Shown here one piece after another: positions 26,283 through 38,100 of a stretch of DNA of 64,000 nt. The notes beneath the pieces are model-generated. The model saw nothing but the letters and a program-made list of their open reading frames with translations, was not told the DNA's origin and searched no databases. Source of the stretch: Cordia subcordata (taxonomy: Eukaryota > Streptophyta > Magnoliopsida > Boraginales > Cordiaceae); assembly GCA_028554755.1 (NCBI GenBank), contig JAPTOF010000010.1, forward strand, positions 446,501 through 510,500, read 5' to 3'. The position numbers and the translations under genes were made by a program. Within the stretch, counting starts at the first letter, position 1. Each line of letters begins with the position of its first letter.

Positions 26283-28837
26283 GAAGAAGAAGAAGAAGAA
26301 AAATGATCTTCTTGATTAGTTGAATTGTCATAATTGTAAGTAAAGGAATTAAAAAACAACACTTTCAAAAACAAACAAGAATTGTCTTTATTATCGTACA
26401 CAGAATGAAACTCTGATCAGCTGCAATTACCTTGCTCCAAACTAAGCTAATTTTGAGAAAGTCTAAAGTTACACTAAGAAAGTGAGTAAATATAAGATAT
26501 GCTACTACTTATGCTAATCTAAGCTTATTTTAAACAAGGTTAGTCTAGGGTAAATTAAGAAAAGATAATTGCAAAGGGTTATTGAGTTGTGTGATCGTCT
26601 TATCGGTTTTTCAATCTTGTTTCTTTCCTTTTGTAGTAGCTGTAACATCGTAATTGCCAATAACCGTTCATACCATTCCTTCAATTTGCACCCATGTTCT
26701 TTGGTAACTTCCTATTATTTGATTGATTTGATAACCACACAAACTTCCATTAACTGACTCAGCTCAAGCCATCAAAGCTCTTCTAGGCCTTTAAACGCCA
26801 TTGAAACCCAATGGTGCTTTCAATTTTGGTGTTTGTCCTTCGAACCCATCGAGCCCTAAGACTCCAATATTTTGCCGTTCGACTTTAGGTATATCACATC
26901 ACATACCTGACCATGCCAAGTCATTATTCTTTTCCGCATATGCAGTGCCACCTTGGCTATTTCACCTACACGTCTTGCTAATGTGTCATGCCACATCACC
27001 ATTTATTTGTGGCGATAACAATTAAATCAAATCAAGTCAAGCTTATCAAAGCATTTAAAAAATTTATTTTTATTTAGAAAGATATTTTTTTCTAAACTTT
27101 ATAAATAAAAAACTCTTAGCATATGTGTACTTTCTAAAATATATTTTTCTTAATTAATAGACCCCTCATTTCAGACAACGCGTCTCTTCCCATCTTCTTC
27201 TCGAAAAGGTTCATCCCATGTCTTATCCTTTATGTATAATACAATCCATCTTGATATTATTGCCACATTGTAACATACTTTATTGTCCTAACCCTAGGAA
27301 CTAATTAAGAAAACTCTGATAACTATCTTCCAATATTTCTCTTTTAACTTAAGGACAAAGTTCCAATCCCTTAATATTTTCGATACACTTCTTCATTTAT
27401 TGTTTATCCTATTTTTATCGTATAGTCGATTTCAACTAAATTTTCTATTCCGGTATCGAACAAAAACAAGGTAATCAACACAATGGTGTCAAGCAATGAT
27501 CAAGCTGTCCATGTATGTTATTTTCGGAAACTTCAAACTTGTGCCTTCAAAATCATGGTCATTGTTTCAACATGCGTTACCCACTATAAAAATTTAATCC
27601 AGTAGTTATAGTTATGCTTATTTTAATCTGTAATTATACTAACAAGTGTAATAAGAATTATTTTGTTACGCTTCACCCAAGCATAATTAGAATTAGCATA
27701 ACAAAAATTGTCTACTTAGCCTCATAAAGTGCCATAACCTCAGCTATATTTTTCGAGGCAAGCGCTCCCCTGATCATTCATTAAAATTAATGAATGGTGA
27801 TCATTTGAAGAGAGTTTTTTTTTGCATTTCTAATACCATCCAACAAGGATATATTCATATATCTTAATTTATAAGTACGTTCGAGTATACATAATAGACT
27901 TATACTTAATCTATACATACTTATTCGATGTCTACACCTTTTCCAACCTGGCAAAGAATTTTCAATTGAAATGGCTCCATTTAAGATAAAACAACTTCAA
28001 TATCCATATATAATTAATTATTTTTTCTTTCTACTCTCCTCTCTCAAACAAATGGCCAAATGGAAGCTATGACTTCCTGGGGCAAATTTTAGGAGCACAT
28101 TTTTGAATGTTGTCTTTCAAAATTTAGGAGGTGGTCAACAGTTAGGTTCCTTATTTACTATTCCACTTAAAAACCAAAATAGAAAAAAAAAAAAAAGAAA
28201 AGAAGAAAAGTTTATTATTCTATTAGTTACATAATTATATTAATGCTACAAAATACTTTTTTCATTCTGATCTAGTTATACATTCTTCAAGTTCCGAACA
28301 TGCCTATGCGGGTTCAAATCATTATGAAGTTTTAAAATACAAACACTTTTATGTATTCTAGTGAGAATACCATTATACTCAAATTCCTTTGAGGACTATA
28401 CTATATATACTCGATTTTATCTATTTTCTTCATAGCTATATATATAAATATTAAATAAAACGCAAGTTGCTTCTAATCTTCGAGGACCAACAAATCAAAT
28501 CTTCACCTTGGGTTCTTCTAGAAACGAAGATTCAAATCTAGATTTTTCTGTGAAGAGATAAAAAAGTCACCTACAAACTATTTTATCCAATACACTAACA
28601 GTTTCTGCATAAATCGTCTTAGCGCAAGGCCCCACTAGATGAACAAATCGGATAATAGAATCCTAAATGAAATATAATGAATGGACAAGTGATAATAATT
28701 TATCGCAGCATTGACAAAAGAAAAATCCATTTTTACAAAGCGAATGTATACGTGGGAGCCCTTGTATAATAACTGATGAATTAGTGCTTTCTTATGGTAA
28801 TAGTTGAAGCACACACGCAAGGAATGAATGAATTTAC

Positions 28838-28945
28838 CCATATATATATACATATGTATATATATATACATATGTATGTATATATACATGTATATATACA
28901 TATATATGTATATATATATAATATATATATACATATATATATTAC
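28838..28945. repeat. complex (AT)/(GTAT) microsatellite
   Basis: About 108 bp of TATATACATATGTATA-type alternating purine-pyrimidine DNA, largely self-complementary. Confidence 0.9.
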
Positions 28946-29121
28946 ATGTATGACCCAGTAAGCATGTATTTGACTACAACTGGAATCCACCATAATCTTC
29001 ACGAGACTTGATTTTCTTTTAGCCACGTTTGTTTCTTATACCGTTACTTTCCTATCTTTCAATTCATATCTTCTTTTTTTTTTTGGGGAAACCCATCTTT
29101 CAATTTCATGGAGTGGCTCGC

Positions 29122-29241
29122 GGGGTGTTTGGCTTTGCTTATTTTAAGTGTTTGTAAATATTTAAAAAAAATATTATTTCATATATTTTTTACTATTTAA
29201 GCGTTTATATGCACCTAATAAGCAAAGTCAAACAGTCTCTC
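29122..29241. mobile_element. short MITE-like element, relative of the 61602 copy
   Basis: The left end GGGGTGTTTGGCTTTGC and the right end read in reverse (GAGAGACTGTTTGACTTTGC) are inverted. The length (~120 bp) and inner AAGTGTTT motif match the intact element at 61602-61711. Target duplications are not preserved. Confidence 0.5.
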
Positions 29242-30012
29242 AATTTTGAATGGACGACTATTTACTTCAAAGACTTGACACTTGTAAGGTCTATGGCCAT
29301 TTTAAATAATACTTACCCACCACAAGATATATAATCCTATTCCGTATAGTCTTCAATGGATCTTTTTTTTCCCCATTAAAAACCATTAAACTCGGACTCG
29401 ATCTTTGTAGCTCTGTAAAGAAGAAGAGAGAACAAATTACTCGGGACATTGGCATCGTGTTCGCTAAAGAGACTCCGACACTTAAGTAAGCAAGGAGTTA
29501 GCCAAACTATTAAACTGTATATTAGAGAGCTAGAAGCTGTATGATTGTGTGTAGAAATGTCCAGTCCAAGCTTAATTCTTGATTGATAATTTTGACATTA
29601 TCATCTGTAATTGATAAACCCCCAAATTAATATATATTCTATCTTTAAAACAAAATCTTGTTGTAGTTGCTAATTTTTAGCTTGTTATATATGGTTTGCA
29701 AACTACAAACTATGGATATCAACTAAAAAAAGGTGATAAAATTGAATGAGATGGGGCATGATTTTTTGGCGAGCGTGTCCCATTGGAGTAAGACTACAGC
29801 TGCGACATCTGAAAAGTAGTCGGTTACTGTCAATCAAATCTAGCCAGCATACTTGACACAACTCCAGGGTCCCAAAACTACTCAATACTGTGCAAAATGT
29901 AGACTGAACATATTGCCTCACCATTCTCTTCCTTAATCAAAAGGAACCAAAGAAAAAAAAAAACGAACTCATTATGTTGATAAAATAAATAAAGGATCGA
30001 TCGACTGATTTA

Positions 30013-30240
30013 GGGTCTATTTGGATTGACTTTTTTTACAAAAAAAATATTTATTTTCTTGAAAAATTACATTAAATTTGCAATAACTATTTGATTTGGC
30101 TTCCAAAAAAGGTTGAAACTCTGAAAAAAACTCAAATACAGCTTTTTTTAAAAGTCAAAATTTTCAGCTTCTAAAAAAAAATTATTTTTCAAAAGTTGTT
30201 AAAAAAAACGCTTTTGAAAAAAGCCAATCCAAACGAGCCC
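30013..30240. mobile_element. MITE family A, copy 2
   Basis: A 228-bp element with ends GGGTCTATTTGGATTGACTT and, in reverse, GGGCTCGTTTGGATTGGCTT, the best-preserved terminal inverted repeats of the family in this window. Flanks are TTA and TTT. The interior shares TACATTAAATTTG-AATAACT and ATTTGATTTGG with copy 1. Confidence 0.75.
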
Positions 30241-31593
30241 TTTGCCTCAAATACAGATTTTCTTTTAACATATTTATTAATACAATAAATGAATAAATTA
30301 ATATTGTCTATACAAGTTTAAACTTTTAAATAAGGTGGTAACCTAACATGACAACAGAGTGTAGAGATCAAACAGTTTCAAATTTAAAATTCACTACCAT
30401 CTATTTGAAAACATTAGAATTGTACACGTAAAAGGCTCAAAAAGAAATTTTGCATGAACGTGAGGAGATATGTTAATACAATAAATGAATAAACCCAATC
30501 GAGCGAAATAATTTTTTTTTAGTTCTTCTAGTTCATGTATAGAAAATGAATTATGGATCTTATATCAATATTAAAAACAGTTGTTATTGTTCCAAATTCC
30601 TACTAGAAATAAATGAAAGATGGACAAATAAATACACATTGCTAGAGAACCTATATTAATAATAATTGACAGAAAAGTTAGGATATATATAGTGCTAGTT
30701 AGTCCAAGTTGTTTATAAACACAAATTTTTAATATTCTGAATTTCCATTTGGAGCAGACTGATAATGAATTTGTGTTTCGGTTTATTTCTTCATCAACAA
30801 CTGAACTTATTTTGTTGGTAATCTCAGCAGCCTCATGTCGTGATGAGCTCAACTAACCACATACATATATATGTACATATTATATATATGGTCAACCTAG
30901 AAATTTTCCAAAATAAAAACACTTGAGAGAGATTATATTTCAGCCAACGTAGGCCCCACCCTCATGAAACGAAGACCAAAAAGGGTGATAAATGACATAC
31001 ATAGTACTTGTTATGATCAGGTGCTCTCTCTATATATGTACGCATTTCATGCCAATTAATATATATAGAGATGTTAATGGCTGCTTTTTAAGTTTTGCTT
31101 GTGTACGCATCACTTGCGTGATGCTTTTTACTGAAAGCGAGGTTACAAATCATCCCCCTTTGGGAGTTTTCAAAGCTAAATTCTCAGCCACACATGTTTT
31201 TGTTTTATCAACTAAAAGGTCTCGTGTTGTCATATCTCTTATCAAATTTCGGGGCAATTAAAATGGCTTGATATGTCTAGAATGTCTTTCCAACCCGTAA
31301 CTAGTGTGGGAAATGCTCATCATGGCATTCCACTATGAGAAATGAATGAAGAACCTAAATATTGTGTACTCTTGCAATCCTTATCCATCCATGTATGTTT
31401 TCAAGTTTGACATCACCCTATTCTTCAGATCCCAATGTCAGTAATCTTGATGATCTCTTTATAATCCCCACCTTTAATTAATAGATTCAATCTTATGACC
31501 TACGATTACCAAATGTAGGTGGGCAAATTTATGATGACCTAGTCTCTAAAAATACGTGATAATGCTGTAATTATCAGTGAATCTTCTTCGACT

Positions 31594-31804
31594 CATGGAC
31601 AAAACTGCAAAACAAGCGAGAGGAGCTGATCAGAAGGTGAGGAGATTGGTTTGACCCATAGGCAACATACATAACAAGTGAAAAGAGAGGGATACCATTC
31701 AACCCGTGAACAAACTTGCAAAACAAGCAAGAAGAGCTAGTTAGAAGGTGAGGAGACTGGTTTGACCCATGGGCGACATACAAAACAAGTGAGAAGAGAG
31801 GGAC
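31594..31804. repeat. two ~115-bp tandem direct repeats
   Basis: Both units read CATGGACAAAACTGCAAAAC (or a close variant), GAAGGTGAGGAGA-TGGTTTG, ACCCAT-GGC-ACATACA, AACAAGTGA-AAGAGAGGG. The array abuts the LTR-like fragment at 31805. It may be the untranslated internal part of a retroelement. Confidence 0.85.
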
Positions 31805-32120
31805 ACCGGTGTGGCGTCGGCCAAAAGGTCATATTGAACTAAATTGGGCAAAGAAGAGTATTTTATTTTTGTGTACCTTAGCTTATGGCATAGATGACTA
31901 TTTATAGATATTTACCTAAAGGTGTTTAGATAGATTCTTCCTCTGAGGGAGGTTGTCTGAGTGCTACAATTTCAGTTGAACTGTTATGTTAAAGTTATTA
32001 CAAGAGTCTACTTTTTTGACCGACTAGACTTATCTTGAGATACTTAGGCCCAACCCCGGTGAAATCGATGCTGTATAGGTGGAGATTTCGGGGCAATACA
32101 AGTCTATTGTGCCCTTCTTG
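31800..32120 (-). mobile_element. LTR-like fragment
   Basis: On the minus strand a TATA-like CTATAAATAG (about 31900-31907) is followed by ~75 bp and then CCTTTTGGCCGACGCCACACC (near 31803-31828). That signature closely matches CCTTTGGCCGACATCACATC in the fragment at 44 kb. No gag-pol coding sequence is present, so this is a solo or truncated LTR. The element class is inferred from the signature. Confidence 0.4.
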
Positions 32121-32443
32121 GGTTGGACAGAACCCAAGACCCAGTATGTGCTAAGTCTGATCGGGTATTACCTATATTAATATGAATACTCAACCATTTG
32201 GCCAGTAGAGTTTTTTGAGGAACTCTTTGAACTTAGTTTAGTTTCCATTAAGAGTCAAACTGCCTTTTGTCTAAAACTCATTTCCCAAAATGTGAAAGTG
32301 AAAGTAAAAATTTGTAATGTCTCCTTTCCACATTTTCGAGGTGAAGTTTTGAACTGTATAATTTAATTTGGGTTTTCCGAAATGAAAAGCTAAATTACAT
32401 CTAAATTAGTATTTTAATTTGTGCAATAGTTGCAATCAAATTG

Positions 32444-32445
<2 letters not shown>

Positions 32446-32491
<46 letters not shown>
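32446..32491. repeat. (AT)n microsatellite
   Basis: About 46 bp of AT dinucleotide. A C14-16 homopolymer lies nearby at about 32689-32703. Confidence 0.95.
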
Positions 32492-32494
<3 letters not shown>

Positions 32495-33114
32495 TGAACA
32501 ACACTAATTACAATAAAAAATATTTTTTTTTTATTACACTGTCAATATATAAGAATCTAATCGACTATTTTCAAGGAAATAATTAAAAGGCCGAAATGTG
32601 AGCCTAATTAATTTTGATACAGGTCACTCCAGCTCAGCTGGTGTTGGAGATGCGTATGGAGGTAGTGCAGCAAAGCATGTGCCCAGCGCCCCCCCCCCCC
32701 CCGGGACTTTGTGAATGGAGGAGCTTTAATTACGTACGTAATTGATGAGTTCGTACTATACACGAATAATTAATCTATATCCTAAAATTCAATACTTGAA
32801 AAGGATAAAGATTAATCTCATAAGCATGCCTGATGAATAATTCCATAAGCATCAGCTTCTTTTGGCAACTGGGATTAGATGAAGTTAACACGTGTTCCTA
32901 CCGCTGTTTTAGCTGTTAATTAGGTGATAATTAAGTTTCATTATCATTAAGGCCGTATGCATCAAGGTACGTCTTAAGCAAGCACATTACGTTTCCTATT
33001 CTCAATGACACAGAAAACTGCTAACAGTAGATGAATATACCGTTTAATCTAATAACTTCACGATTTATAAGTGATTTAGCCAAGAACCAACTGCTCTAAA
33101 TGCTTCAAATTTGA

Positions 33115-33430
33115 TGACAAACGGCGACAAGAGCTACTTCCTAACTTGCGACAATGGCAAACATGGGTGGAATTCTACTCTTTGTCCCTCCGACGATCAA
33201 GTCAATTTTCAGATTTCTCTCCAGGAAAAGAATATTTTTAGGAAAGAATAATTTGAGAGAATACTTATGAAAATAGAAATTTTTACCTCGCAATTGATGC
33301 TAATGTCTACCTTTTATACTGTTCTGATGATGACGTGGTTAAGTGATGCCACGCAATGGCTAGGGCCAAGTCAGGTATTTGCTCTGAGGCCTCGCGGGTG
33401 GGGTCAATGGTTGAGGTCGGACTAGTGTCT
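33115..33430 (-). mobile_element. LTR fragment, Gypsy-like signature
   Basis: Read on the minus strand there is a GTATAAAAGG TATA box (about 33310-33319), ~105 bp of leader, and then TTGACTTGATCGTCGGAGGG (about 33187-33206). That TGACTTGA-CGTCGGAGGG phrase is typical of the R/U5 part of plant Gypsy and TRIM-type LTRs. Flanking coding domains are absent. The exact ends could not be placed. Confidence 0.5.
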
Positions 33431-35121
33431 CCCAATCAACAAGAAAGCGGTTCATCACATTCAAAGTGTTTATTCATCTACTTTATGACACGTTTAAGTT
33501 TTACGATTAGTTTGACTTAATTGTTGTTAATGGATGTGTTTGAAGCGTGCACAAAGATGTATGATCCCCCCAAATGCAGACCAAAATGAGATTACGAACA
33601 TGATTTAGCCTAACTAAATGTTAAATCAGATAGCAATCTATCTTAAGTCAAAAGCTTAATAGTGCTTAAATAAGTCAGCAGTTCTACTTAGTGGACAATT
33701 CAACGCAAGAACTCGAAGGATTACTAGGACGATTACACATAGAGTTAAATGATTAAGCTGTAGATTGTTCAAGATCTTGTTGATATAGAAAAGCGTTTGA
33801 TTATTGAAAATAGATTGGCAAGATCGAGCTTAGCAGCCTAATATTGGCGTTGACTAGATGACCATTCACCCACATACAATCTCATATATTTGTGCCATGA
33901 CAAACACAAGTCAAACAGGTTTTATATTAAAGTAAAGTTTGACCGATCATATATATAGGAGTAGTAATTAATGATAGTCATTAGTGCGTCAGGTTCCAAA
34001 ATTAATTAAGACTATACATTGCTTACGTTGCTAATCAACAAGATATGGTGTTGTGCAATTAAATCTTTGACCGAAGACGACATCAAAAGTTCTCGAAGCT
34101 GCTTGTTTCTCATTTTCCTTTGACATATGAGTCAATATATCAATATATCATATTATCTAACACTATAATTTAAGATAATGGATATAGCACTATAATTTTA
34201 ATAATATTATCTTCAAATAAAATATAAAATATTTGTATAAACCATTATCAACTAGTCTGTATTTATGCACATGGGTTCTATTTGAAAACTGAAAACTGCA
34301 TTTCTTTTCAAAAATCTTTTATTATGCAATCGTTCTTCGCTTTTAGCTAGTATAGTATCTCTTTTTGACCAAAATAGTGCAAGAAAAACTATTTCGTAAT
34401 AATGGATCTACACTTAACGCTTGGATATTTTTTGTAGTGTAAGGTACGTGTAGAAAAAGAAATCACACAATGAAAACCGAGGAAGACTAAGAAAAGAGGA
34501 CTTCTCCATTTATAATGCTCTATCTTCGCTTTTGCTTTTTTTCTTCTTCCTTTTTTTTTTTTTGAAAGGAAAAAATAAATCTTTTTTCCTTCAAGTATTA
34601 GAGAGGATCATCATACCTCATCACTATTAGTATTATCATTTCTATGCATACTATACTGTAGAGTTTGATAAATAGCTACAGATATGTATTCACCATTTTC
34701 TGAATAATTATTTATTGGTTTATTTTGTGTTCAAAATCCTTGGGTGAAACTCTACGAGATGTAAGAGAACGTAGATCACACAATTCGTTTCTGGAAATGT
34801 TTCTCGTCGCCCGATCCAACAACTGTAATGCTGGATTAATGTTGTAAGTAAACGGGCTTAAAACTTCCTGTGTAAGAGCCCATTAACTAATCAGGCCCAA
34901 TCCAAGAAAGTGGTTGGGCTTTTTGGTCGCTGATAGGCCCGTTAATCTGAGGCCAATACTACAATGGGCTGTCGTTGGGCCTTTATAGTGCACGTTGAAG
35001 TCTCGTCTGTTAAAATAAAGGAAATAAGCCCAAAAAAAAATCCCTTTTTGAGGAACGACTGGATTGATTATACACGAAGAAGCCAAATATCCATGCATGC
35101 AACAAAACCATTTTCTCTTAA
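33430..35121. other. intergenic downstream of GA2ox
   Basis: No gene. A cluster of GCCCA/TGGGC motifs lies at about 34878-34982. Read on the minus strand it falls beyond the GA2ox stop; read on the plus strand no following gene is visible. Confidence 0.45.
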
Positions 35122-38100
35122 CTAGTTGTGTATGCAGGTGAAGTCTCGTCTAGTTTGATCATCGTCGTCTTTTTCCACCGCGAAAAGCTTCAGGCGGGTG
35201 TCTCCGAGGCGGCGCGAGTAGGTGGCCATCTTGTAGTCAGCCCAGGTGAATGATCTATAAAGCTTTCCTCGTGTGGCTAGTTCAGGAATGGGGCTAATGC
35301 TTGAATGGAGTGTTGGGGATGCAAAATAGGCCATTGACATTCTAGCCTTGCATGAGTTCACCACTGCTCTATGTCTCACACTTCGAAACTTTCCATTTGT
35401 CAAAACCTTCAAAAATATGGAATTATAAATTATCTTTAGTCGTCCTCATCATCATCATCAACTTCATTCTTGCATTCTACTATAAATTCACAGAATTATA
35501 TTTACAAAATGCAAAATTATATATATCGATCTTCATTTTTTAAAAAAAATAAACAAAAATCTTATTCCAAAAAATAGGGTAAATGAGATCAATTGATTTA
35601 AATTTTTTCATGTGTTTATTATATACTTTTCTGAATTCTTAAATTTTAAAAGTACATAATTTGATATACTTTTCTTTTGAGTTTAAAATATCTGAAATTT
35701 CAAATTTAAAAAACATATAAAAATTGTATGACTTCAGATAAGTATATAACAAACACAATAGTATAAAAAAAGACCAGTTGGCCATTTTTTTTGGATTTAT
35801 ATATGAATGCGATATATGCTTCCGGTTTCCTTTCTTTCTTTTTCTTTTTTCTTCTTTTTGGGTTTGAAAGTTTCGGGGTTTGGGAATTTAAAAAAATGAA
35901 GGGAGAAGCAACATAAACAAAAGCTGGTGAAAAGTCAGCAACTTTTGCATGTCGCATGCATTTGTCATATTGGCTTGGATGACAAGTAAACTGCTGAAAA
36001 TGTTTTCAGCAATCCAATCCAACTGCTCTCTGAATTCTGAATTACACACACAGACGCACAGCGGCAGTTTCAGTTTCAGTAGAATCTATTATCATCAGTC
36101 AACGCAATCCCATTTATGGTTATGATGATTACCATGCATCAATATGTTTGGATTTATGACTTATCTATAAAAGAGGAGGAAGACCCACTAAAGTGGTAGC
36201 AACTCCACACGTCTCGGAAAGCACACTTTTGTTTGAAAGCTTTTCTTTTTACTGTTTTCGAGCTAACAAAATTTAATTTTCAAACTAAGTTTGACTTAAA
36301 AATATTTTAACTCAAAGTAAAACAAAAAAGAGATTGGAATGAGATATTATTGTAATAATAAGAAGAGGGGGACCCACCTGCAAGACATCGCCCACATTAA
36401 CACAAAAGGCTGAAGGGTGAGGAGGGACTGGGACCCACTCACCATCCTCCAGTGAGATTTGAAGTCCACCCACATCGTTGGATCTCAAGAGGGTCAAGAT
36501 CTGAGGGTCAGTATGCTCTCCAAACCCAATCCTACTGCTACTTGTATTGCTGCTGCAGCTGTTAAAATTGTTGTTCTGATGAAAGTGATGTTTATGAGCA
36601 TGATGATGATGGTGATTGGTGATCAAGGGTGGATAGTAATTGAGCCTGAGGAGAGAGTCACTCTCAAGGTGCTTGACGAGGCTGCTCAAGACTGAGGTGT
36701 CTGGGACCCCTAACCCTTCTGCCATCACCTCCAGTATGTCACATGCCAACTCTCTAACTGCTTCTACATAACCACTCGCTGCAAACCTGTCACCACCATC
36801 CCACCAAAGTACGCCAACAATTTAAACAAATTATAATTAGGTTATATTGATATCGTTTAAAAAATTATTCATATAACGTGTTATTGATTTGTCACACCAA
36901 TCATTAGAATATCGTCTTATAATACCATCCTTGACATGTATTAATGGCTTTCTACACTTAGACTTATTATTATTCACTTATATATAGCCACATTCTTGGG
37001 AATGGAATAGAAAATTGGGGTTTGCTTCATGTAGAAAACATAGCCACCATTGGCCTTCACAATATCTGGGAGGTTTCTGCCTTTTCCCCCAGGCTTTCTT
37101 GATTTGATTGGACCTTCTTGATGTATATGGCTGGCAGACTTGTCAATCTCGTCCCCCACTTTATTGCGTCATCAGTACTACATGTAATGTGGTTTGAGGA
37201 AAACCTTATTTACTTGGTGTATAAATAGGTATTCTGGTACATTTAATAATTCACATTAATTATCTTTGTCAATTAATTTGAGACCTTAGATAAGTATCGT
37301 TTATGTCACGAGTACAAGTTTCGCTGATATAGCTCATTTACCTAATGGAAAAAAGCAGATTGAGGCAACAATGACAATGCTTACTCGGATCATGACAATA
37401 CATATTTACTAAATCATCATATACAGCTCAGTAACAAGATTGAGGCAATAGTAAAGTACATACGACTTGGAGGACACAATCTCAGATTAAAACCACAATT
37501 TCAACGTTACAAGCAGAACTTAATAATCATAATAAAACATTTATATTATATGTATATGCTAATCTTTTATTACAAGTAGTAGGGTATTAATTAGAGGGTG
37601 AGGGTAACTGGGGTTAGAACCGAGTACCAACGGATAATAAAAAGTCTGATTTGACATGTTCAAAATGCCCTAGATCATTGGTGTACTAGAAAACAACATT
37701 GTTGGCGGAAACTATACAAATCCATGTGAGTATGGTCCAAGTATCCACGTGTGGAAGGAAGCAATTTACACACACCCCCTCTAGATTATTATCTCCTCAT
37801 GCATGCTTCTTGTCAAACTTATATATCTTTATACTTGTTGTTTGAACACATTTCATAATCCACCAATTATGTTTGAGCTATGTGTGTGTGTGCTAGTCAT
37901 TGGTAAAAAAGTCAAAACACTTGAGCAAATCGAAGCCATAACCATTTTCAGTATGATTAATTATATCAATGCTCTTAAAATATTAAAATAAAAGTCATTT
38001 ATTAATTAATAAACGTTGTGCTAATCGAAGCCATAACCATTTTCATTCGAAATCATTGGTTTACATACGATACATAAGATTAATGAATAAAAAAAGAGAA

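Larger units (their letters stand above)
26283..31560. other. intergenic
   Basis: No supported gene. It contains a complex AT/GT repeat at about 28838-28945, a MITE-like element at 29122-29241 and a MITE family A copy at 30013-30240. A TTG-initiated frame at 30571-30852 (-) has mixed residues but no ATG and no recognisable domain. Confidence 0.5.

Noticed and set aside
30571..30852. 93-codon minus frame with a polar start and hydrophobic end
   Set aside because: It has no ATG at its start, no acceptor was found and no domain recognised; insufficient to call a gene.
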